From: Lachnospira eligens
GTDB lineage: Bacteria > Bacillota > Clostridia > Lachnospirales > Lachnospiraceae
Assembly: GCF_009680455.1 (NCBI RefSeq)
Contig: NZ_WKRD01000002.1
Span: 124,001-188,000, forward strand
Reading direction: 5' to 3'
Length of the DNA stretch: 64,000 bases
This document shows positions 56,772-64,000 of this stretch, piece after piece. Numbering within the stretch: position 1 is the stretch's first letter; each line of letters begins with the position of its first letter. Position numbers and translations under genes: made by a program. A model generated the notes under the pieces. That model was given only the letters and a program-made list of their open reading frames with translations, made no database searches and was not told the DNA's origin.

Positions 56772-59540
56772 TTAGTCCTTTTTCTTTTTGAATTTAATCT
56801 TGATTGCCTGCTTTGCACCATATGGAAGAATGTACTTAAGCTTATCCTCACTTCTTCTCATTGTAGAACACTCTGGCAGGTCTCTCTGAAGATGAATAGC
56901 ATCAAACTCACACTTTGTTGTACAGATACCACAGCCTACGCACTGGTTCTCATCAACGATTGTTGCACCACAGCCCAAGCATCTTGCAGTTTCTTTCTTA
57001 ACCTGTTCCTCTGTGAATACACCTGCATCACTTCTGAATGACAGCTTATCAACTCCTGACTTCTTAGCTGGGCGCTGACGGCCTGTATTGTCATACTTCT
57101 CAACGCTGTAATCATCCTTATCAAGTTCAACATAATAGTTAGGATCCCTGCCTATTGTAAGTGAGCTGTGTGGCTGTACATATCTGTGAATAGATATAGC
57201 CCCCTGCTTACCTGCCGCAATAGCATCAATAGCGAATTTAGGACCTGTATATACATCACCACCGACAAAGATATCCGGCTCTGCTGTCTGATATGTAACC
57301 TTGTCAGCAACAGGATAATTACCATGCCAGAATTCAACCTTAGTACCCTCAAGAAGGCTGCCCCATTCAATTGCCTGTCCGACAGACATTATCACATTGC
57401 TGCATTCTATTGTCATAGTCTCATTCTCATCGTACTGTGGATTGAATCTTCCATCTGCATCCTTAACAGAAGTACATTTCTTAAATACGATGCCTGTAAC
57501 CTTGCCATCTTCTGTAAGGATTTCTTTAGGTCCCCAGCCACCAATAATATTGATACCTTCTGATTCAGCAGTCTCAATCTCTTCTGGAAGTGCTGGCATA
57601 ATGTCTCTTGTCTCAAGAGATACCTGTGAAACCTTAGGTGAACCACAACGTATTGCTGTTCTGGATACATCAATGGCAACATTACCACCGCCAATGACTA
57701 CTGTGTCACCTGTAAGCTTATAGCTTTCATCATCAGTTGTTATATGGAGAAGCTCAACGCCAGTCATAACTCCCTTAGCATCTTCTCCGGCAACGCCAGT
57801 CTTTCTACCGCCCTGACATCCGACTGCAATATAAAATGCTTTATAGCCCTGTTCGCGAAGCTGTGCGATTGTGATATCCTTACCTACTTCAACACCACAT
57901 TTTATCTCAACACCCATAGCCCGTAATACATCTATCTCTGCCTGTACGATATTCTTCTCCATAACAAATGAAGGAATACCATATACAACCATACCGCCCG
58001 GTTCTTTATTCTTCTCGAATACAGTCACATTAGTATAGCCTTTCTCTGCAAGGTAATATGCACATGAAATACCAGCCGGACCTGCTCCTATAATCGCAAC
58101 CTTCTCGTCAAAATATCCCTTAGTTGCAGGAACAACCTTTTCTGGAACATATCTTGTTTCTGCATTGATATCTAACATTGCTATATATTTCTTAACTTCA
58201 TCAATAGCAATTGACTCATCAATAGTTCCCCTTGTACATGCGTCTTCACAACGCCTGTTACAGACATAACCACATATTGCAGGAAGTGGATTGTTCTTCT
58301 TGATAAGAGCGAGTGCATCCTGATATCTTCCCTGTGCAGCCATCTTTAAATAGCCCTGTACAGCAATATGGGCTGGACAGGCTGTCTTACATGGAGCAGT
58401 TCCTGACTCATGTGTATTGATTCTGTTCTTGTCCCTGTAGTCCTCTGACCACATGTGTCTGCCCCACTTCTGTTCTGAAGGAAGCGGCATCTTAGGATAT
58501 GTAACCTCTGAGCCGTCCTTTCTGCAAAGCTTCTGTCCAAGAGACAATGCACCTGCAGGACAGTATTCAACACAACGTCCACATGCAACACAGTTCTGCT
58601 TGTTAACATGTGCAACATATGCTGAACGTGACATATTAGGAGTATTGAAAAGCTGTGATGTCCTAAGCGCATAACAGACATTAACATTACAGTTACATAT
58701 AGCAAATATCTTATCTTCACCATCAATATTAGTTATCTGGTGAACAAATCCGTTATCCTCTGCCTTCTTGAAAATCTCAAGTGCTTCTTCCTTAGTGATG
58801 TATCTTCCGCCTTTGCCAGTCTCAACGACATAATCAGCCATATCACCTACAGCAACACACCAGTCAGCAGGATCATCTGCACATCCCTCGTCAAATGTCT
58901 TTCTTGATTTACGGCATGAACATGGGCTTGCTGCATATTTGCCCTCGTATTTATCAAGCCAGTATGAAATCTTCTCAAGCGAGATGGCTTCATTACACAT
59001 ATCAACTTCCTTCTGTACAGGAATGACATGCATACCGATTCCGGCACCTCCTGGTGGAACCATATGTGTAAGTCCCTCAAGAGGAATACGGCTCATACGC
59101 TCAAAGAATCTTCCCATCTCAGGATGTTCCTCTAAGACAGCATCATTCATATTGGCAAATTCCGCACTTCCAGGAACAAACATAGGAAGCACATACTGTT
59201 TCTCGTGCTTTGGATTCTCCCAGTTATACTCGATTACACCATTAAAAGCCATCTTATTAAGAAGCTCCTCAAGATACTTCTCATCCATACCTGTAATCTT
59301 AACAAGTTCAGGAAGTGTCTTTGGCTTACGCACTCCCATCTTTAATGCAACCTCAGCCATCTCATCAGTACAGATTGCTGCAAGTCCCCAGTACTCAGGG
59401 TCATCTGCTGTGAGCTTCTCCAATCCAAGCTTTATTGCTGCCCTGTCAGTAATCATCTTTCCAAGCTTAAGAATCGGTTCTCTTACAGGAAGCTCAGGAT
59501 GTGGATTCTTAAATTCAACATTCTTAGTATTCTCTGCCAT
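56772..59540 (-). CDS. Large Fe-S/FAD oxidoreductase with GltD-like core
   Basis: A 922-residue, probably soluble enzyme. N-terminal helical region; cysteine clusters near 207 (CSCRK) and 285 (CNCNVNVC); a ferredoxin motif CVACGRCVEYC near 322; GltD-type N-terminal cysteines near 385-440 (CKTACPAH, CGYVCNRRCEDAC); an FAD loop IIGAGPAGISCA near 480; an NAD(P) loop VIGGGNVAID near 620; and a C-terminal ferredoxin (CVGCGICTTKC) near 870. It resembles glutamate synthase small-subunit and NADPH:ferredoxin-type flavoproteins. Substrate not known. Confidence 0.88.
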   Translation of the reverse strand: MAENTKNVEFKNPHPELPVREPILKLGKMITDRAAIKLGLEKLTADDPEYWGLAAICTDEMAEVALKMGVRKPKTLPELVKITGMDEKYLEELLNKMAFNGVIEYNWENPKHEKQYVLPMFVPGSAEFANMNDAVLEEHPEMGRFFERMSRIPLEGLTHMVPPGGAGIGMHVIPVQKEVDMCNEAISLEKISYWLDKYEGKYAASPCSCRKSRKTFDEGCADDPADWCVAVGDMADYVVETGKGGRYITKEEALEIFKKAEDNGFVHQITNIDGEDKIFAICNCNVNVCYALRTSQLFNTPNMSRSAYVAHVNKQNCVACGRCVEYCPAGALSLGQKLCRKDGSEVTYPKMPLPSEQKWGRHMWSEDYRDKNRINTHESGTAPCKTACPAHIAVQGYLKMAAQGRYQDALALIKKNNPLPAICGYVCNRRCEDACTRGTIDESIAIDEVKKYIAMLDINAETRYVPEKVVPATKGYFDEKVAIIGAGPAGISCAYYLAEKGYTNVTVFEKNKEPGGMVVYGIPSFVMEKNIVQAEIDVLRAMGVEIKCGVEVGKDITIAQLREQGYKAFYIAVGCQGGRKTGVAGEDAKGVMTGVELLHITTDDESYKLTGDTVVIGGGNVAIDVSRTAIRCGSPKVSQVSLETRDIMPALPEEIETAESEGINIIGGWGPKEILTEDGKVTGIVFKKCTSVKDADGRFNPQYDENETMTIECSNVIMSVGQAIEWGSLLEGTKVEFWHGNYPVADKVTYQTAEPDIFVGGDVYTGPKFAIDAIAAGKQGAISIHRYVQPHSSLTIGRDPNYYVELDKDDYSVEKYDNTGRQRPAKKSGVDKLSFRSDAGVFTEEQVKKETARCLGCGATIVDENQCVGCGICTTKCEFDAIHLQRDLPECSTMRRSEDKLKYILPYGAKQAIKIKFKKKKD

Positions 59541-59543
59541 AAA

Positions 59544-60884
59544 TCATCCTCCGTTATTCTTTCCTCTGGCAAATGCCGGATTCTTTATTAACTGCACAAT
59601 AAGCGGAATAACCATCAGAACCCATACTATAGGCTCTGAAACAATAACACCCCAGTATCCCATAAACGGAACAAGTGTAAATGTTATAACAACCTTTCCT
59701 GCAAGCTCAATCCCACTTGATATGATAGGAGTAAGCCTGTCGCCTATTCCCTGCAGTGAGTTTCTTATGATAGTTATCATCGCTGTCACAAAATAAAGCA
59801 GCGAGTCAACTCTTAAATACAGCGTTGCTGTATCTATTACATTTCTATTATCCGAACTTATAAGCATTTTAACAAATGCAGGAACTACCGTATAAGATGT
59901 GATTACACATAACACACACCATACCCATCCCATAAGAATTGATGTTAATATGCCCTTTCTTATTCTTTCATACTTTCCTGCTCCAAGATTCTGTCCACAA
60001 AAGGTTGCCATCGTAGTTCCCAGCACACCGAACATCATCATGAAAAGCTCTGATAATCTTCTTGCAGTAGTATGGGCAAGAATTATATCCTGTCCAAATG
60101 AATTGATTGCACTCTGCAATGTAACAGAGCCAATTGATACAAGACTGCTCATAAAGCCCATGGAACAGCCTGTTGACATAAGTTTTCCACACAGACTGGC
60201 ATCAGTCTTAAAATCTTTCCTGCTAATCCACAATATGTCATATCTCTTAAGTGAATACACAAGACAGGCTATAAGTGCAATAAACTGTGAAAGCACTGTT
60301 GCCACTGCAGCACCTCTTACCCCCATTGGAATAACCTTAAGGAAAAATAAGTCTCCACCAATGTTAAGCACTACTGATATTCCTAAAAAAATAAGCGGAG
60401 TAAATGAATCTCCTATCGACCTTAACAGGGCTGCACAGACATTGTAAAGCATAAGTATTGTCATGCCTGCAAATATTATAAATATATAATCATAGGCTTC
60501 CTTTAACAAATCCTCTGGTGTATTAAGTACTTTCAGAAGAGGTCGTAAAAATATCAGCACAACCACTGTCAGACCTGCTGATATCATAATTCCATATTTG
60601 AACGAACCTGCAACTGTCCTCTTAAAATTAGCTGTATCTCCTGCCCCAAAAAACTGTGCAGCAATAACAGCAAATCCATTAGTCAGTCCCTGTAAAAAGC
60701 CTATAACAAGGGTGTTCACTGAGTTAGTAGACCCTACAGCCGCCAGTGAACTTTCTCCTAATACATACCCTATAATCTTGGTATCCACAAGATTATAAGT
60801 CATCTGAAGCAGCGAGCCTATAAAAACCGGTAATGCAAACCAGAATATAAGCTTAGTTATACTTCCCTTAGTTAAATCTTTCAT
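59544..60884 (-). CDS. MATE-family efflux transporter
   Basis: A 446-residue inner-membrane protein with about 12 helices. The start (LTKGSITKLIFWFALPVFIG) and mid-protein repeat (ATVLSQFIALIAC, TFCGQNLGAGKYERIRKG) are MATE hallmarks. It likely exports organic cations or drugs by Na+ or H+ exchange. It starts 36 nt after carD ends and ends next to the Fe-S enzyme. Substrate not predicted. Confidence 0.9.
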   Translation of the reverse strand: MKDLTKGSITKLIFWFALPVFIGSLLQMTYNLVDTKIIGYVLGESSLAAVGSTNSVNTLVIGFLQGLTNGFAVIAAQFFGAGDTANFKRTVAGSFKYGIMISAGLTVVVLIFLRPLLKVLNTPEDLLKEAYDYIFIIFAGMTILMLYNVCAALLRSIGDSFTPLIFLGISVVLNIGGDLFFLKVIPMGVRGAAVATVLSQFIALIACLVYSLKRYDILWISRKDFKTDASLCGKLMSTGCSMGFMSSLVSIGSVTLQSAINSFGQDIILAHTTARRLSELFMMMFGVLGTTMATFCGQNLGAGKYERIRKGILTSILMGWVWCVLCVITSYTVVPAFVKMLISSDNRNVIDTATLYLRVDSLLYFVTAMITIIRNSLQGIGDRLTPIISSGIELAGKVVITFTLVPFMGYWGVIVSEPIVWVLMVIPLIVQLIKNPAFARGKNNGG

Positions 60885-60919
60885 ACAAATATTCCTATAT
60901 AGTTCTTAATTCTGCCCAA

Positions 60920-61417
60920 TTAATCCACTGATAAAAATGCATCCATCTCTTCAGCAACTTCATCAAAAGTCTGGTTATAAACAGCTGCAAATTCACCATA
61001 CAAAAGCTTCCTTGCCGCAAGCAGCATCCTGCTGTCTGCTGATTTCATCTTTCTTAAATCCTTAGCTCTTTCATTCTTAATGACATATAATGCACGAATC
61101 AGATGCATAAGCTTTAAAGCATCCTGAGATTTCATATGTTCATCATACTGCATAGGTGTAACCTTTTCTGAAAGTTCTCCATCTTTCTTACAATTTCTGG
61201 CTCTTTCCTTTAACTTGTCACATTCCTTAACAGTCATAATGCCTCTTATCATAACCTTGTTGCTGTCAACGGGTGAATATATAATTCCCTTGCTGTCAAA
61301 TACCGGCTGAAGAAAATAATAATCCCCTGATATTCCCTTAATAGGTGGTGTATCAATATTTTCAACCTCGCACACTCCAACAACTCCGTACACTACCTTA
61401 TCACCAATCTCAAACAT
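60920..61417 (-). CDS. CarD/CdnL-type RNA polymerase-interacting protein
   Basis: About 165 residues: an N-terminal Tudor-like RNAP-interacting domain (FEIGDKVVYGVVGVCEVENI) and a C-terminal helical DNA-binding domain (LKERARNCK onwards). CarD proteins stabilise open promoter complexes. ATG 61417 is preferred over TTG 61438 because it opens with the conserved MFEIGDKVVY and GGAG lies before it. It is first gene of a MATE/oxidoreductase run, a shared operon not being certain. Confidence 0.85.
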   Translation of the reverse strand: MFEIGDKVVYGVVGVCEVENIDTPPIKGISGDYYFLQPVFDSKGIIYSPVDSNKVMIRGIMTVKECDKLKERARNCKKDGELSEKVTPMQYDEHMKSQDALKLMHLIRALYVIKNERAKDLRKMKSADSRMLLAARKLLYGEFAAVYNQTFDEVAEEMDAFLSVD

Positions 61418-61553
61418 GCTCTCCGTACTTCCTTCCAATTCTTCGTTAAATCCGTATCAATTATTAATATTATATTACATTTCTAAGATTTTTTCAAAGT
61501 ATATTTTTACTGGAAATTCGAAACAAAATCTATCTGTCATATGACATAATAAA

Positions 61554-61594
61554 TAAAAAACGCCGTTTCAATGAATCACTCATTAAAACGACGT
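61554..61594 (-). terminator. Terminator of the histone-like gene
   Basis: ACGTCGTTTTAATGA and TCATTGAAACGGCGT pair over 15 bp with two G-T pairs, followed by six T on the minus strand. Confidence 0.85.
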
Positions 61595-61617
61595 TCCAAT
61601 ATCAATCTGATTATTAA

Positions 61618-62109
61618 TTAGAATAAATCTACTCTTCCTGCAACCTTTCCATCAGCAACATAATAGCATGCTCCATCCTGTGGCTTTATGTATAACTTAA
61701 TATCTTTAGCTGCTACCTTCTGTGCCTTAAGATCAGCTTCAACTCTCTTTAAAACAGCATCCATATCTGTCTGCTCATCGTTGTACTGGATAAACGTCTC
61801 AGTCTTAGCTTCTTTCTTGGCAACAGCCTTCTTAGCTGTAGTCCTAACTGCTGTCTTCTTTGCTGCCACTTTCTTTGTTGTAGTCTTAGCTGCTTCCTTA
61901 ACAGTCTCTTTAGCTTCTTCAACTTTAGCTTCAACCTTAGTCTCAGCCTTAGCTGCTGCTGTCTCAACTGCCTTCTTGGCTGTTTCTGTCTTAGCTGCCG
62001 CTTTTTTAGCAGTCTTCTTAACAGTTGTCTTCGCTTCTGCTGCCTTTACCTCTGCTGTCTTTACAGCACCACCAAATACATTGCCATCCTTTTTTTCATT
62101 GTTTGCCAT
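61618..62109 (-). CDS. Lys/Ala-rich histone H1-like protein with C-terminal globular domain
   Basis: About 163 residues. The middle 85 residues are almost only Ala, Lys, Thr, Glu and Val in AAKK/KTAKK repeats, like bacterial histone H1 tails. The last 58 residues form a separate domain (DMDAVLKRVEADLK, then YIKPQDGACYYVADGKVAGR) like that of the Lachnospiraceae proteins annotated as DUF6465. Nucleoid binding is inferred. ATG 62109 follows AAGGAGG by 8 nt. Confidence 0.8.
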   Translation of the reverse strand: MANNEKKDGNVFGGAVKTAEVKAAEAKTTVKKTAKKAAAKTETAKKAVETAAAKAETKVEAKVEEAKETVKEAAKTTTKKVAAKKTAVRTTAKKAVAKKEAKTETFIQYNDEQTDMDAVLKRVEADLKAQKVAAKDIKLYIKPQDGACYYVADGKVAGRVDLF

Positions 62110-62134
62110 GTTTCCATCCTCCTTAATAAAAATA

Positions 62135-62386
62135 CTACTCTCCAATAAGAAACTTCTTGATTGTTTCTACAGCTTTATCTGCATCATTGCCTTCTGCTGA
62201 AATAGTAACAGACATTCCGTCTCTTAATCCAAATGCCATAATCCCCATTAAGCTTTTAGCATTAATATTCTTGCCTTCTGATGAAATATCAATATGACTC
62301 TCAAACTGACAAGCAGTCTGAACAAGCTCAGCAATTGGATTCTTATGTACTTTATCAATGTTAGCAACGTTGATTGTCTCAGTCAT
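62135..62386 (-). CDS. HPr-family phosphocarrier-like protein, active-site Arg replaced
   Basis: An 83-residue HPr fold. His14 aligns with the phosphorylated His15 of HPr and Ser45 with the kinase site Ser46 (INAKSLMGIM). The motif is VHKNP, so the Arg17 that supports phosphotransfer is Asn. The N-terminus also departs from the usual GLHARPA. It may be a weak carrier or a Crh-like regulator. It has its own promoter. Confidence 0.85.
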   Translation of the reverse strand: MTETINVANIDKVHKNPIAELVQTACQFESHIDISSEGKNINAKSLMGIMAFGLRDGMSVTISAEGNDADKAVETIKKFLIGE

Positions 62387-62430
62387 TACAAATTACACCT
62401 TACTTTCGTTTAATTTCAGTTACTTTTGTA

Positions 62431-62459
62431 AATATACCCTAATAGTAAATATAAGTCAA
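62431..62459 (-). promoter_or_regulatory. Promoter of the HPr-like gene
   Basis: TTGACT (62454-62459) and TATATT (62431-62436) on the minus strand with 17-nt spacing, about 45 nt before the start codon. Confidence 0.7.
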
Positions 62460-62493
62460 CATCTGCTTTCGCAATTTAATTAATAAACAGCCC

Positions 62494-62820
62494 TCATTTT
62501 ATTGTAAGATTTATTGATTTATCTTCATAACCCTCATTATAAAGTTCTCTCATCTGCTCATCAAATATATCAGAAGGTTCATAATCACACAACAAAAGAA
62601 TCAATTTTTTTATCTGTTCATTTTCTGAAGATAGTTTTTTATACTGTGGTTCTATTTTGTTTTTCAATTCCACAAGATTAGCAGCATTTTCCTCCTTAGG
62701 AATTGCCAACGCCCCTGACACAACTCCAAGAGCATAGGCACATTCATAATTGCCAGTCATTCTTGCATTAGAAAATTCGCATTTGCGCGCAAGCGCCTGC
62801 TTAGCTAATATAGGTACCAT
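62494..62820 (-). CDS. Unknown protein translationally coupled to trpA
   Basis: A 108-residue, mixed-charge protein with a small Ala-rich N-terminal half and a helical C-terminal half (ENEQIKKLILLLCDYEPSDI). I do not recognise it. Its ATG overlaps the trpA stop as TAATG, so it is made with trpA; whether it serves tryptophan synthesis is unknown. Confidence 0.65.
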   Translation of the reverse strand: MVPILAKQALARKCEFSNARMTGNYECAYALGVVSGALAIPKEENAANLVELKNKIEPQYKKLSSENEQIKKLILLLCDYEPSDIFDEQMRELYNEGYEDKSINLTIK

Positions 62821-63614
62821 TATGCATTAAGCTCCTTCTTAAATGTTGCAACATAATCTGTGGCAGCTTCCTCTGAATAATTATTAGCTTCAAGAAGCTT
62901 GATAAAATGTGAGCCAACGATTGCACCATCAATGATATCTTCAAGCGGTGCAACATCTGCTGCTGTTCTTATTCCGAATCCCATCATAACAGGAATCTTA
63001 GATTCTTTCTTAACTTCTGTAAGATATTCTCTTATCTGTGAATGGAAGTTAGCCCCCTTTCCTGTAACACCCATCTGTGAAACGCAATATACGAAACCTC
63101 TTGCATTTTCTAAAAGCATTGGAATCCTGCCCTTAGATACTGGAGATACAAGCTGGATAAGAATTGGCGACTTCTCGTTCTTTGCAAGGACATCCTTAAT
63201 CTCGCCCTGCTCCTCGAATGGAAGGTCAGGAATGATAAGTCCATCAACACCATTTTCAATACATTTGTTTACGAAGTTCTCAACTCCATAATGATATACA
63301 GTATTATAGTAAAGCATGAATACAACAGGGCTGTTAAGACCAGCTTTTCTTACCTCGCCCATCATTGTAAATGTGCCTTCAAGTGAAGCTCCATTCTGTA
63401 TTGCTTTGAAAGATGCATCCTGAATTACAGGGCCATCTGCGATAGGATCTGAGAAAGGAACACCTATTTCCATAATATCGATTCCTGCCTTCTCCTGTGC
63501 AGACATAATCTTCTTAGTTGTATCGTAATCTGGAAGTCCTGCTGTTGTATATGTAATAAATGCTTTCTTTCCCTCTTCTTTAAGTGCTGCAAGTCTTTCT
63601 TCTATTCTATTCAT
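62820..63614 (-). CDS. trpA: Tryptophan synthase alpha subunit
   Basis: A 264-residue TIM barrel cleaving indole-3-glycerol phosphate. Catalytic Glu is in MEIGVPFSDP near residue 49 and the catalytic Asp in the QDASFKAIQNG region. GLIIPDLPFEE and the phosphate-binding GFGIRTAADVAPL are conserved. It overlaps the trpB stop by one base, the standard coupled order. Confidence 0.96.
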   Translation of the reverse strand: MNRIEERLAALKEEGKKAFITYTTAGLPDYDTTKKIMSAQEKAGIDIMEIGVPFSDPIADGPVIQDASFKAIQNGASLEGTFTMMGEVRKAGLNSPVVFMLYYNTVYHYGVENFVNKCIENGVDGLIIPDLPFEEQGEIKDVLAKNEKSPILIQLVSPVSKGRIPMLLENARGFVYCVSQMGVTGKGANFHSQIREYLTEVKKESKIPVMMGFGIRTAADVAPLEDIIDGAIVGSHFIKLLEANNYSEEAATDYVATFKKELNA

Positions 63615-64000
63615 TACTTGTTAGTCTCCTCTCCGTTAAGATATTTCTGAACTGTATTAACATCCTTATCACCACGGCCTGAAAGACACATGATAATTGT
63701 CTTTCCTTTATATTCACCCTGTGCCATCTTGAACACATGTGCAAGTGCATGTGCACTTTCAATTGCCGGGATAATTCCTTCCATTCTGCAAAGTTCCATA
63801 AGTGCATCCATACATTCCTTATCTGTTACTGAAACATATTTTGCTCTTCCAGAATCTCTTAAGTAAGCATGTTCTGGTCCTACACCCGGATAATCAAGTC
63901 CTGCTGAGATTGAATGTGCAAGCTGGATATTACCAATTTCATCCTGTAAAAGATACGTCTTCATTCCGTGAAGGACACCAACCTGTCCAAGTGCCATTGC
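63614..64000 (-). CDS. trpB: Tryptophan synthase beta subunit (partial, 5' end beyond window)
   Basis: The C-terminal 128 or so residues: [31 protein letters not shown], and the phosphate-loop end [12 protein letters not shown]. The PLP lysine region is outside the window. It condenses indole with serine. With trpA it forms the alpha2beta2 enzyme. Confidence 0.95.
   Translation of the reverse strand, partial: AMALGQVGVLHGMKTYLLQDEIGNIQLAHSISAGLDYPGVGPEHAYLRDSGRAKYVSVTDKECMDALMELCRMEGIIPAIESAHALAHVFKMAQGEYKGKTIIMCLSGRGDKDVNTVQKYLNGEETNK

Noticed and set aside
61688..62200. A 170-codon plus-strand frame rich in Ala, Val and Ser.
   Set aside because: It is the complement of the Lys/Ala-rich repeat in the histone-like gene; low complexity explains its length.

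Overview
This 64 kb window is AT-rich chromosomal DNA from a low-GC Gram-positive bacterium of the Clostridia, most likely a Lachnospiraceae member close to Lachnospira/Eubacterium eligens. The evidence is gene content and order: a division and wall cluster ending in the sporulation pair spoIIGA-sigE, a priA-def-fmt-rsmB-rlmN-prpC-prkC-rsgA-rpe run laid out as in Bacillus/Clostridium, a valS T-box, a TPP riboswitch on thiC, and strong AGGAGG-type ribosome binding sites. Species assignment is an inference. Almost every gene lies on the minus strand; only an AraC-type regulator and ychF are on the plus strand.

Layout. (1) 1-2.8 kb: an ammonium transporter fused to a P-II domain (cut by the left edge), with a terminator-like hairpin in its leader, divergent from an AraC-family regulator. 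(2) 2.8-8.3 kb: hemW, lepA, a zinc-ligand-deficient amidase-like protein, sigE and spoIIGA. (3) 8.3-18.8 kb: the division and wall cluster, transcribed mraZ-rsmH-ftsL-ftsI-spoVD-like-murD-ftsW-ftsQ-ftsZ, headed by four phased MraZ boxes. (4) 19-20.2 kb: ychF, convergent with the next operon across a shared terminator. (5) 20.2-35.5 kb: ftsK, murE, priA, def, fmt, a zinc peptidase, rsmB, rlmN, the PP2C phosphatase/PASTA kinase pair, rsgA and rpe. (6) 35.6-43.7 kb: thiC with TPP riboswitch, an ABC-F ATPase with one eroded ATP site, a small unknown gene, an isolated trpD, a FliB-like methylase, ybaK, murI and a small membrane protein. (7) 43.8-52.9 kb: a 55-residue helix-turn-helix-like ORF, a homocysteine methyltransferase/MTHFR fusion, a purine permease, MscL with a zinc ribbon, two HAD phosphatases, a membrane-anchored SurA-like protein, nadE and a 50-residue lipoprotein. 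(8) 52.9-64 kb: a PAS protein, valS behind a T-box, hypA with a large Fe-S flavoprotein, a MATE pump, a CarD protein, a Lys/Ala-rich histone-like protein, an HPr variant, a small gene coupled to trpA, and partial trpB.

Most of the window is conserved core biology: wall synthesis, division, translation and early sporulation control. No phage, insertion sequence, CRISPR array, rRNA or tRNA gene was seen. I found no clear new multi-gene system. The unusual signals are local: the Amt-P-II fusion and its leader hairpin, the pseudo-amidase where sporulating Clostridia usually have spoIIP, the one-sided ABC-F ATPase, small genes below usual annotation cut-offs, an HPr lacking its active-site arginine, and a short structured repeat present at two intergenic sites.
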